The notes under the pieces were generated by a model, which was given only the letters and a program-made list of their open reading frames with translations, searched no databases and was not told the DNA's origin. Positions 54,924-62,395 of a stretch of DNA of 64,000 nt are shown in pieces. Source of the stretch: Porphyromonadaceae bacterium W3.11 (GTDB taxonomy: Bacteria > Bacteroidota > Bacteroidia > Bacteroidales > Porphyromonadaceae); NCBI GenBank assembly GCA_030434245.1, contig JAUISX010000003.1, positions 326,001 to 390,000 on the forward strand. The letters are read 5' to 3'. How positions within the stretch are numbered: position 1 is the first letter of the stretch; each line of letters begins with the position of its first letter. Both the position numbers and the translations under genes were made by a program.

Positions 54924-55406
54924 TCAACGCTGACCAAGTCTTCCATCAATGATAACCAAACCACCGTCATCCTTGGCACGTTTAATTTGATCTACAAGAT
55001 CAGAAACTGTATCTTCCTCTTCCACCTGCTCATTGACATATTTACGGAAGAAGTTTTCTGTCGCATAGTCTTGCTGCTCAATAGTAGCGGTAACAATCTC
55101 ATTGATCTTCTTACTTACTAAGCACTCATGCTCAAAAGACTTCTCAAAGAAATCAAGCACGGTTTTAAGGCTAAGCTCTGGCATCCTAATGTCACCCAAC
55201 TCTGGTGTCTCACGGCGTGACATAATATAGTCAATCATCTCTTCAGCATGAAGAATCTCCTCACGATACTGCTCATGCATCCAGTGAGAGAGACCAGGCC
55301 ACCCCATATCTCCAAGCATGATAGACATTCTCTTATAAATAAATGCAGATTCGTACTCTAGCTTAATCTGCTCATTAATCTTCTTAAGTATTTCTTTCTT
55401 AATCAT
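54924..55406 (-). CDS. ftnA: non-haem ferritin
   Basis: Ferritin stores iron as a 24-subunit shell and oxidises Fe(II). The 160 residues from MIKKEILKKINEQ contain the ferroxidase ligands in KLEYESAFIYKRMS (Glu), HWMHEQYREEILHAEEMIDYI (Glu and His) and FFRKYVNEQVEEEDTVSDLV. The ATG at 55406 is preferred to the TTG at 55415. A -7 box lies 48 nt upstream. The IS982-family element lies between this gene and ettA. Confidence 0.94.
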   Translation of the reverse strand: MIKKEILKKINEQIKLEYESAFIYKRMSIMLGDMGWPGLSHWMHEQYREEILHAEEMIDYIMSRRETPELGDIRMPELSLKTVLDFFEKSFEHECLVSKKINEIVTATIEQQDYATENFFRKYVNEQVEEEDTVSDLVDQIKRAKDDGGLVIIDGRLGQR

Positions 55407-55454
55407 AATCTTCAATTTTTATATATTTAAAATCTTTCTCTTTTTCATTTGTAT

Positions 55455-55462
55455 CAAAGATA
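55455..55462 (-). promoter_or_regulatory. -7 promoter box of ftnA
   Basis: TATCTTTG on the minus strand fits TAnnTTTG and lies 48 nt upstream of the ferritin start. The -33 element is weak. Confidence 0.55.
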
Positions 55463-55581
55463 ACGAATTCGTGTGGAAAGGGCATCATTTTAAAGTATAA
55501 TCTTTCCTAAATTCGCCACGAATAACAATACTTTCACATCTAAATACATTTATCCATGCCACTAAGAGATCATTTATCCTC

Positions 55582-55587
55582 TACTAA
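55582..55587. repeat. target site duplication, left copy (TACTAA)
   Basis: TACTAA lies directly before the left end of the IS982-family element and recurs at 56660-56665 directly after its right end. Confidence 0.7.
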
Positions 55588-56659
55588 ACGTGAGTTCGAT
55601 GTAAGAAAAGGATATAATATTGTTAGTCGTTAGATGTTCTAACAGTTTAAAATAGAGGAGATTATATTAGGAAAAGTGGTAAATTATTTGTATCTTTATA
55701 ACTGATAATCAATAAGATAAACAAATAAAATACCACTTTTATGTTCACAAATATAGTTGAAGTTTTTTGTATTCTAGATGATTTCTCCAAAAAGTTTGAT
55801 CAGGTGATGAAGGCTCATTCTATGGAAACTGGTCAGACAAAGAGAAGAAGAAATAGGAAGTTTAAGCTTTCTGACAGTGAGGTGATGACCATTCTCATAA
55901 TGTTTCACCACTCTCATTACCGTGATTTGAAGTCTTTCTATCTGAAGTACATTTGCACACAGTGTCACTCTCTTTTTCCCGAAACGGTCTCCTATAATCG
56001 CTTCGTGGAGTTGCAACAAAAGGTAGCCTATAAACTGATTGCTTTTCTCAATATGTGCTGTTTGGGGGAGTGTACAGGCATCTCCTTCATTGACTCTACA
56101 CCGTTAAGGGCTTGTCATATTAAGCGAGAAAGGAGTCACAAAACAATGAAGGGGTGGGGTGCAAAAGGAAAGTGTACAATGGGATGGTTTTATGGCTTTA
56201 AGCTACATATAGTCATCAATGACAAGGGAGAGATTATCAAATATCAAATCACTCCTGGTAATGTTGATGATAGGGCTCCACTCAAGGACGATGCCTTCAC
56301 AAAGAAGCTTTTTGGGAAATTAATAGGAGATAGAGGATACATCTCTCAATCTCTATTTGACAAACTCTTCATTGATGATATACACATAATTACAAAAATC
56401 AAGAAGAATATGAAGAATTCACTTATGTCCCTTTACGATAAAATTCTTTTGCGAAAGAGAGCTATTATCGAAACCGTGAATGACTTACTAAAGAACGTCT
56501 GTCAAATTGAACATACAAGACATAGAAGTGTGAATAACTTTGTCGTTAATCTCATCTGTGGTTTAATTGCATACAACCTAATGCCTAAGAAGCCAGAGCT
56601 GAATTTAGAAATTATCAAAAAAACTAACGAAATCGCTATCGCTTAGGTCGAACTCACGT
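55588..56659 (+). mobile_element. complete IS982-family insertion sequence (about 1072 bp)
   Basis: The ends are inverted repeats, ACGTGAGTTCGA at 55588-55599 and its complement TCGAACTCACGT at 56648-56659. They are bounded by a 6-bp duplication (TACTAA) and enclose one intact transposase gene. Length and duplication size fit IS982-family elements. The element lies in the ftnA-ettA spacer and interrupts no gene. The intact frame suggests it could still move. Confidence 0.88.
55741..56646 (+). CDS. IS982-family transposase
   Basis: The 301-residue protein is a full-length DDE transposase. The acidic residues are expected in GISFIDSTPLRACH (first Asp), KLIGDRGYISQSLFDK (second Asp) and RKRAIIETVNDLLKN (Glu); the N-terminal SDSEVMTILIMFHHSHYRDLKSFY and the GWFYGFKLHIVINDKGEI block are IS982 signatures. 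The frame is uninterrupted and ends 13 nt before the element's right end. Confidence 0.93.
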   Translation: MFTNIVEVFCILDDFSKKFDQVMKAHSMETGQTKRRRNRKFKLSDSEVMTILIMFHHSHYRDLKSFYLKYICTQCHSLFPETVSYNRFVELQQKVAYKLIAFLNMCCLGECTGISFIDSTPLRACHIKRERSHKTMKGWGAKGKCTMGWFYGFKLHIVINDKGEIIKYQITPGNVDDRAPLKDDAFTKKLFGKLIGDRGYISQSLFDKLFIDDIHIITKIKKNMKNSLMSLYDKILLRKRAIIETVNDLLKNVCQIEHTRHRSVNNFVVNLICGLIAYNLMPKKPELNLEIIKKTNEIAIA

Positions 56660-56665
56660 TACTAA
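56660..56665. repeat. target site duplication, right copy (TACTAA)
   Basis: This is the exact partner of 55582-55587 on the other side of the IS982-family element. Confidence 0.7.
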
Positions 56666-56692
56666 TGATAAAAATGATAAAAATGATAAAAA
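56666..56692. repeat. three perfect tandem copies of TGATAAAAA
   Basis: The 9-bp unit repeats exactly three times, starting at the base after the IS duplication, about 110 nt upstream of ettA. It may be a slippage product and could vary in length between strains. Confidence 0.7.
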
Positions 56693-56758
56693 TCAAAGAA
56701 CCCGATAAAAAGAAAATTGAGTCTAAATATTTGAAAGCATTATCTCCAGTAAAAGAGT

Positions 56759-56766
56759 TACATTTG
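56759..56766 (+). promoter_or_regulatory. -7 promoter box of ettA
   Basis: TACATTTG fits TAnnTTTG and lies 35 nt upstream of the ettA ATG. A matching -33 element at the right distance is not clear. Confidence 0.5.
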
Positions 56767-56801
56767 TACTGTAAGTAAAAAACATTAGACATATAATTTA
56801 A

Positions 56802-58487
56802 ATGGCAGACGATAAGAAAATCATTTTCTCAATGGTGGGCGTAAGCAAAACTTTTCCACCAAGCAAACAAGTACTTAAGAATATTTATCTAAGCTTCTTT
56901 TACGGAGCAAAGATTGGTATCGTGGGGCTTAACGGTAGTGGAAAATCTACCCTACTCAAGATTATTGCTGGAATAGACCGCGAATACAATGGAGAAGTGG
57001 TATATGCATCCCCTGAATATCGTGTCGGCTATCTAGAGCAAGACCCTCAATTGGACGACAACTTAACAGTCAAGGAAGTGGTGATGCAAGGGGCAGCGGA
57101 GACCGTAGCCTTACTTAAGGAATTTGACGAAGTCAATAATGCGTTTGGTGATCCAGATGTACTTGAGAACCCAGAAAAGATGGATGCGTTGCTAGCACGA
57201 CAAGCTGATATTCAAGACAAGCTGGACGCTTCAGACGCATGGAACCTTGACACCAAGCTCGAGAGAGCTATGGATGCTCTTCGCTGCCCGCCTGCTGATC
57301 AACCGGTGAAAGAGCTATCCGGAGGAGAACGTCGTAGAGTGGCCCTCTGCCGCTTACTTATCCAAGAGCCAGAGATCTTGTTACTAGATGAGCCCACCAA
57401 CCACCTCGATGCTGAGAGTATAGATTGGCTGGAGCAACACCTACAGAGATATACCGGTACTGTTATCTGCATCACCCACGACCGTTACTTCCTAGATCAC
57501 GTCGCAGGTTGGATCTTAGAGCTTGACCGTGGTGAGGGTATCCCTTGGAAAGGCAATTACTCAAGCTGGCTGGAACAGAAGAGCACCCGTATGGCTCAAG
57601 AAGAGAAGCAAAGCACCAAGAGAGCTAAAGCTCTACAGCGCGAACTTGATTGGATCAGGATGGCTCCTAAGGCAAGGCATGCCAAGGGAAAAGCTCGTCT
57701 GAATAGCTATGACGCCTTACTCAACCAAGAGACCAAAGAAAAAGAGGCTAAGCTCGAAATCTATATACCTAATGGACCTCGCCTGGGGAATAAGGTCATC
57801 GAGGCACATTCTGTGAAAAAAGCTTTTGGAGAGAAAGTACTCTTCAATGACCTTAATTTTATGCTTCCTCCTAATGGCATCGTGGGCGTGATTGGTCCTA
57901 ACGGAGCAGGAAAGTCCACAATGTTCAAGATGATTATGGGGATGGAGAAAGCCGATGAGGGGACCTTCGAAGTCGGTGAAACAGTAGTGATTGGCTATGC
58001 CGATCAGTCGCATAAGGACATCGACCCAGAGAAATCTGTATATCAAGTCATTTCTGGAGGTCAAGACCTCATCAAAGTGGGAAACCAAGAAGTCAATGCA
58101 CGTGCCTACCTCAGTCGATTCAACTTCAATGGTGCCGACCAAGAGAAGCTCTGTAAGGTGTTATCAGGAGGTGAGCGTAACCGTCTTCATCTAGCCCTTA
58201 CTCTTCGCTCTGGTGGCAATGTATTGTTACTTGACGAGCCGACTAATGACATTGACATCAACACCTTGCGTGCTCTAGAGGAGGGACTTGAAAACTTTGC
58301 AGGATGTGCCGTCGTGGTCTCACACGATCGTTGGTTCCTAGATAGGATCTGTACCCACATCCTAGCGTTCGAGGGCGATGGTAATACCTTCTACTACGAA
58401 GGATCCTATACTGAATATGAGGAGGATAAGCTCCGCCGCCTAGGCGAGGATGCTATCCCTAAGCGTCGATACCGTAGTCTCACATAA
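56802..58487 (+). CDS. ettA: energy-dependent translational throttle protein EttA (ABC-F)
   Basis: EttA binds the ribosomal E site and gates translation by ATP level. The 561 residues contain two ATPase domains: Walker A GLNGSGKST with signature LSGGERRR and LLDEPTNHLDAES, then GPNGAGKST with LSGGERNR and LLDEPTNDIDI. The tRNA-interacting arm lies in the first domain (after GYLEQDPQLDDN). The second Walker B region (PTNDIDINTL) and the length are typical of EttA, unlike other ABC-F proteins. Frame and start are normal. The 58503 gene follows after 15 nt. Confidence 0.95.
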   Translation: MADDKKIIFSMVGVSKTFPPSKQVLKNIYLSFFYGAKIGIVGLNGSGKSTLLKIIAGIDREYNGEVVYASPEYRVGYLEQDPQLDDNLTVKEVVMQGAAETVALLKEFDEVNNAFGDPDVLENPEKMDALLARQADIQDKLDASDAWNLDTKLERAMDALRCPPADQPVKELSGGERRRVALCRLLIQEPEILLLDEPTNHLDAESIDWLEQHLQRYTGTVICITHDRYFLDHVAGWILELDRGEGIPWKGNYSSWLEQKSTRMAQEEKQSTKRAKALQRELDWIRMAPKARHAKGKARLNSYDALLNQETKEKEAKLEIYIPNGPRLGNKVIEAHSVKKAFGEKVLFNDLNFMLPPNGIVGVIGPNGAGKSTMFKMIMGMEKADEGTFEVGETVVIGYADQSHKDIDPEKSVYQVISGGQDLIKVGNQEVNARAYLSRFNFNGADQEKLCKVLSGGERNRLHLALTLRSGGNVLLLDEPTNDIDINTLRALEEGLENFAGCAVVVSHDRWFLDRICTHILAFEGDGNTFYYEGSYTEYEEDKLRRLGEDAIPKRRYRSLT

Positions 58488-58502
58488 CAAATAATTCAAG
58501 TC

Positions 58503-59633
58503 ATGAATAAACATTTTTTATATCTACTATTATTTATTTCCCTATTATGGAGTGGGAATAATATCTATGCACAAAATTCATACCAGACTCTAGATGGTAC
58601 CACCTGGTCTGTAGGAGACACCATTCGGATCGGTTATAATCAATATGGAGAATACAGGTCTCTTTATACGCTATATGAGTCACCAGACTTTACTTCATTA
58701 AATCCAGTAAAGTCTGACGATCTAGTTTTGATGGAAGGAACCATCATAGATATAAAACCTCATAATGAGAATATTACCTACAGCTCAAGCGAAAGTAATA
58801 TTCTCATTATTAGCTTACCTTCGGAGGAATATCCAAAAATATACATAGATATTGACGAAGCAGTAGTCAATCATGAGGTAGTTCTAAGATTTAGCGATAA
58901 TCCCACCTCTAAAGTAGCCATAGATCTAACCGATGACTTAATATGGGCGTATTGCATCAGGGTAAATAAGATTGAAATCACTGATGATTTAGTTATGTCG
59001 TATATCAAAATGACTAAGGACGAAACTTTGGTCGATGAATTGTCTTCTAACAAATTTAAATTCGAACGTGAGAAAGAAACCTATAGGAAAGAGTTGCAAA
59101 TGCTAGCTGATCATTTTGACTTTTCCAAGATCTATAGGGTGAAACTTAATGCTACATTTGGGGAGTATGATTTTAAGAAGCAAGGCTATCCTTGTGAATA
59201 CTATGTCTACCCTACATCAAGATGGTATTATGGACTAGATGAGTGGCAAGTCATTGGTATTAATAAGAACTACAATTTATTTGTAGGAAATGATTACGAA
59301 CGAACCTCTTTTTTACTTTTTCCACCAGGAAAAGCAGAAGAGTATGAATTGACATTACAAAAATTAAACGATAAATATATTGGATATATCAATCAGATCT
59401 ACGCATCAATATATGTGAAATTAATAGATACCCCTGTCGCATTTCCCCCTTTTAAAAGGGAAGCCCCCAAAAATAGTGACGCGGAAATCTTTGAAAGAAT
59501 GGCTATAAAACGGGAAGAGGAAGACAGAGAGTTATCTAAACCATACACCTTGAATGGGAAAGTCATATCAATTGACTTCTTTGATCACCCTTCCCACGAA
59601 TACAACTACATTCATTCCCTTTATCTCCAATAA
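58503..59633 (+). CDS. secreted protein of unknown function
   Basis: I do not recognise this 376-residue protein with confidence. It has a signal peptide (HFLYLLLFISLLWSGNNIYAQ) and then a mature part rich in Tyr, Asp and Glu with probable beta structure. A short block (ATFGEYDFKKQGYPCEYYVY) resembles DUF4852-type sequences, but this is a weak impression. Residues near the end (EIFERMAIKREEEDRELSKP) form a charged helix. It follows ettA by 15 nt and may be read from the same promoter; a hairpin terminator follows. Surface or periplasmic location is inferred from the leader only. Confidence 0.7.
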   Translation: MNKHFLYLLLFISLLWSGNNIYAQNSYQTLDGTTWSVGDTIRIGYNQYGEYRSLYTLYESPDFTSLNPVKSDDLVLMEGTIIDIKPHNENITYSSSESNILIISLPSEEYPKIYIDIDEAVVNHEVVLRFSDNPTSKVAIDLTDDLIWAYCIRVNKIEITDDLVMSYIKMTKDETLVDELSSNKFKFEREKETYRKELQMLADHFDFSKIYRVKLNATFGEYDFKKQGYPCEYYVYPTSRWYYGLDEWQVIGINKNYNLFVGNDYERTSFLLFPPGKAEEYELTLQKLNDKYIGYINQIYASIYVKLIDTPVAFPPFKREAPKNSDAEIFERMAIKREEEDRELSKPYTLNGKVISIDFFDHPSHEYNYIHSLYLQ

Positions 59634-59697
59634 TAAGAACAAGTTATATACGAAAACCCATTTATTATAGGGAAATAATTATACTGGCACTAATTCT

Positions 59698-59868
59698 TTA
59701 GGGACCCCATTTGAAGAGCGATGCTTTTTCAAATGGGGTTTCAAATATATTTAAATACCGATCTTTCATAAAAATATTTTCTGACGGCGTCAACAACGCA
59801 GTGTGTTCGGATTTGACCACATATTTGATTACTTCTTGCTCTCTCAAGTAATAGGCTCGTTGTCTCAT
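59698..59868 (-). CDS. candidate small protein, 56 residues
   Basis: A minus-strand frame encodes MRQRAYYLREQEVIKYVVK through DRYLNIFETPFEK to KWGP-stop. TACTTTTG (59880-59873), a -7-like box, ends 4 nt before the ATG. The protein is not recognised and could be a remnant of a larger gene. Its 3' end overlaps the terminator hairpin of the 58503 gene. Evidence is limited to the intact frame and the promoter-like box. Confidence 0.3.
   Translation of the reverse strand: MRQRAYYLREQEVIKYVVKSEHTALLTPSENIFMKDRYLNIFETPFEKASLFKWGP
59704..59742 (+). terminator. terminator of the ettA/58503 transcript
   Basis: ACCCCATTTGA (59704-59714) pairs with TCAAATGGGGT (59730-59740), followed by TTCAAATATATTT. 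It lies 70 nt after the 58503 stop. Confidence 0.75.
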
Positions 59869-60179
59869 GCTACAAAAGTATTACAGATTTGCAAACCAGT
59901 TCGCTATAATGAATACTAATACTTCATTCTTTAGTTATATATATTTTTATGATTCTAAAAAATATATTTCGAAACTCTATTCTGGTTTTCTTAATATATT
60001 TGAAATCTGAGACTTTGGATTATTTCGCATATATGATGTGAAGAGCTATGTCATCTTTCTTTGACTTAGATATCCCCCAAAAAAGAGGTAAGTCCTTTAG
60101 ACATCGCCCTTCAAACTTTTTCACGGCTTGTACATCTAATAGTTACAAGCGTATGTATAACCTTTAAAATTTCAACTTT
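59869..60179. other. AT-rich spacer without a gene
   Basis: No coding frame, tRNA or repeat was recognised apart from the promoter-like box at 59873-59880. Confidence 0.5.
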
Positions 60180-60614
60180 ATGGCTGATTCTAAATTTCGC
60201 GTAAAAGCACGCAGTAAGAACCCTACAAAAGTAGTCGTGAAGGCTCGTTCTTTTGAAATGATTATTGACGAACCCACAGAACAAGGGGGTACCAATGATG
60301 GGGCAAATCCAGTAGAGTATGTATTGGCAGCCCTCTCAGGTTGTTTAAACGTCATGTGTCATCTCATCGCCAATGAAATGGGATTCACCCTTCGTGGAGT
60401 GGAGATCAAAATAGCTGGATCGCTGAATTCTGACAAACTAATGGGTAAAGAAACTACAGATCGTGCAGGATTTAAGGAAGTGGATGTCGAAATCATCCCC
60501 GATACCGATGCGGATGATGATACCCTTAAGAAGTGGATCAAAGTAGTAGAGGAGCGTTGTCCAGTCAGTGACACCATAAGTAACTCCACTCCACTAAAGA
60601 TCACATTAGCGTAA
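60180..60614 (+). CDS. OsmC-family peroxide-reductase-like protein
   Basis: The 144-residue protein has the OsmC fold with the two redox cysteines in ALSGCLNVMCHL (Cys55) and VEERCPVSDTI (Cys127). The family removes organic hydroperoxides using these thiols. The type (short, YhfA-like or OsmC) is not decidable. It stands alone with a bidirectional terminator downstream. An anaerobe would use it in defence against oxidative stress (inference). Confidence 0.9.
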   Translation: MADSKFRVKARSKNPTKVVVKARSFEMIIDEPTEQGGTNDGANPVEYVLAALSGCLNVMCHLIANEMGFTLRGVEIKIAGSLNSDKLMGKETTDRAGFKEVDVEIIPDTDADDDTLKKWIKVVEERCPVSDTISNSTPLKITLA

Positions 60615-60670
60615 ATGAGACTTTAAGCCTACCCATCAATAAGATGACATGGCTTGAAATAAACAAAAAT

Positions 60671-60711
60671 AAAGAGGAGCCTACTCGCAATGAATAGGCT
60701 CCTCTTTTTAC
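60671..60711. terminator. bidirectional terminator between the OsmC and YceI genes
   Basis: AAAGAGGAGCCTA (60671-60683) pairs perfectly with TAGGCTCCTCTTT (60695-60707). On the plus strand it is followed by TTACATATA and on the minus strand by ATTTTTGTTTATTTC. It lies between convergent genes. Confidence 0.85.
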
Positions 60712-60740
60712 ATATATCAAAAAAAATGATATATACTATC

Positions 60741-61400
60741 TTACTTTGCTTCCAAGTGTACTGTCATCTGGATTTGATCGCTAATGATATTATCTTTAAG
60801 ATCCTTAAAGATATTCTTGGAGCCATAGTTAACACCCCACTGAGTACGATCCAAGACAATAGGCTCTGACACTGCAGTATAGACGCCATCAGCTTCTTTT
60901 ATCATAGCTTTAAAACTAATGCTTAGGGTAACATCCTTCATGGTAAGATTTCCTGTAACCATGTAATTATTCAGCTCTCCTTCTACAGGAGTAACCTCAG
61001 CAATTTCAAAGGTACTAGTTGGATACTTCTCAACATCGAAGAAATCCGCACTTTTAAGATGTCCTTCCAGTTTGGCCTTCATCTCACCCTCCAAGTCCTC
61101 ATTATCAATACTGTTCATCTCGATAATAAACTTACCCGAAAGGACTTCCTTCTGAGCCTTATCTACTCCTATCACACCTGATTGGAGATAAATCTTTCCA
61201 ATATGATCAGTGCCTGGCTTACTACCAACCCAATCAATGTAACTAGCTTTTGTATCAACCTGTAGGTTATCTAGGGCCTCGATGCTATTTATATTAACAG
61301 CTTCTTTGCCCTCATTGCTTTCTTTCTTTTTGCCATTACAAGCAGACATAAACAAAACAAAGCTAGACAACAAAACAAATAAAATTAAATTTTTTCTCAT
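60741..61400 (-). CDS. YceI-family lipoprotein
   Basis: The 219-residue protein starts MRKNLILFVLLSSFVLFMSAC, a lipoprotein signal (lipobox MSAC). The YceI domain follows: SYIDWVGSKPGTDHIGKI, then DLEGEMKAKLEGHLKSADFF, YPTSTFEIAEV and a TQWGVNYGS strand near the end. YceI proteins are lipocalin-like barrels that bind isoprenoid quinones or similar lipids. The ATG at 61400 is chosen because a TATCTTTG box (61441-61434) sits inside the extended frame that starts at 61481. Confidence 0.92.
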   Translation of the reverse strand: MRKNLILFVLLSSFVLFMSACNGKKKESNEGKEAVNINSIEALDNLQVDTKASYIDWVGSKPGTDHIGKIYLQSGVIGVDKAQKEVLSGKFIIEMNSIDNEDLEGEMKAKLEGHLKSADFFDVEKYPTSTFEIAEVTPVEGELNNYMVTGNLTMKDVTLSISFKAMIKEADGVYTAVSEPIVLDRTQWGVNYGSKNIFKDLKDNIISDQIQMTVHLEAK

Positions 61401-61433
61401 AGATTCATCTTTCTTATTATAAAAAAATACGCA

Positions 61434-61441
61434 CAAAGATA
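61434..61441 (-). promoter_or_regulatory. -7 promoter box of the YceI gene
   Basis: TATCTTTG on the minus strand fits TAnnTTTG and lies 33 nt upstream of the chosen start. The -33 element is not at the usual distance. Confidence 0.5.
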
Positions 61442-61481
61442 CTAAAAAATTCGCCAAATAGTACAAATTGAGACATTGCAT

Positions 61482-61800
61482 ACTGAGATAATAGTGTTAA
61501 TGTTCTACGATAAATAAGCTCACATTTACAAATTCCGGATTAGATATGATATAAATAACACTATTATGCCTATAATATTAATACGTAGTCGCCTCAAATA
61601 AAAGTCGTGAGCCTACTCTTAAGACATCACTCATTAGCCAAATCAAAAACATGCCATAAGTAGCCCTCCATAACATTCATCAGATATGCTATTCCTCCAA
61701 AAGAGGACAACCGACTTTTAATTACGCATCAAGTTCTTTTAAAACACCAATGCAGATAATCCTCTATTTCCCTCCACTCATTAAGAGCTCTCGTCTATTG
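61482..61800. other. intergenic region without a gene
   Basis: No supportable gene or RNA was seen between the divergent YceI and aroK genes. Confidence 0.5.
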
Positions 61801-61831
61801 TTGTGCGTATGCTAGTGATTGATTAACTTTG
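61801..61831 (+). promoter_or_regulatory. promoter of aroK
   Basis: TTG (61801-61803), a 20-nt spacer and TAACTTTG (61824-61831) match the Bacteroidota consensus, 28 nt upstream of the ATG. Confidence 0.7.
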
Positions 61832-61859
61832 TAGAGATATATTCACTGAACACAATAAG

Positions 61860-62393
61860 ATGAAACCGATATTTTTAATTGGCTTTACAGCGGTCGGAAA
61901 AACTACTATTGGCAAAAGGCTAGCTAGCAGACTTGGGCTAAACTTTCTTGACGCCGATGAGTATCTTGAAAAAAAATACCACAGCTCCATTGGTGGGATG
62001 ATGGCGGGCTGCGGTATCGAGAAGTTTAGAAAGAGAGAGAAAGTCATTCTAATCGAGATCTCACAATTACAAGACACTGTGATTGCTACAGGTGGTGGGA
62101 TGCCTACCTGGGATGATAATATTGATCTCATGCTTGCTCGTGGTACTGTGATATATCTAGAAGCTTCCGTGGCAGCCCTAACCAAAAGACTTATCGAAGT
62201 CCGAGACTCTCGCCCTACTGTGATGGGACTTGATGATGAGGGTATCCGAAAGCACGTAGAAAACGTATTACCTAAGAGGATCCCAATATACGAAAGGGCT
62301 CACTTCTCTGTTTCTGCTGAAACCCTAGTAACAGAAGATGATGAGATCGCTCTTACAGAGGAAATTGCCACTATCATTCTGTCCAATAAATAA
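61860..62393 (+). CDS. aroK: shikimate kinase
   Basis: It phosphorylates shikimate with ATP in the chorismate pathway. The 177 residues begin with the P-loop IFLIGFTAVGKTTIGKRLA; LNFLDADEYLEKKY binds substrate, and VIATGGGMPTWDDN is the typical GGG motif. VRDSRPTVMG holds the lid arginine. The downstream ABC-F gene starts 2 nt after the stop, so the two are probably cotranscribed. Confidence 0.94.
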   Translation: MKPIFLIGFTAVGKTTIGKRLASRLGLNFLDADEYLEKKYHSSIGGMMAGCGIEKFRKREKVILIEISQLQDTVIATGGGMPTWDDNIDLMLARGTVIYLEASVAALTKRLIEVRDSRPTVMGLDDEGIRKHVENVLPKRIPIYERAHFSVSAETLVTEDDEIALTEEIATIILSNK

Positions 62394-62395
62394 AT

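Noticed and set aside
56666-56692. CRISPR-like repeat
   Set aside because: The units are only 9 bp, directly adjacent and without spacers.
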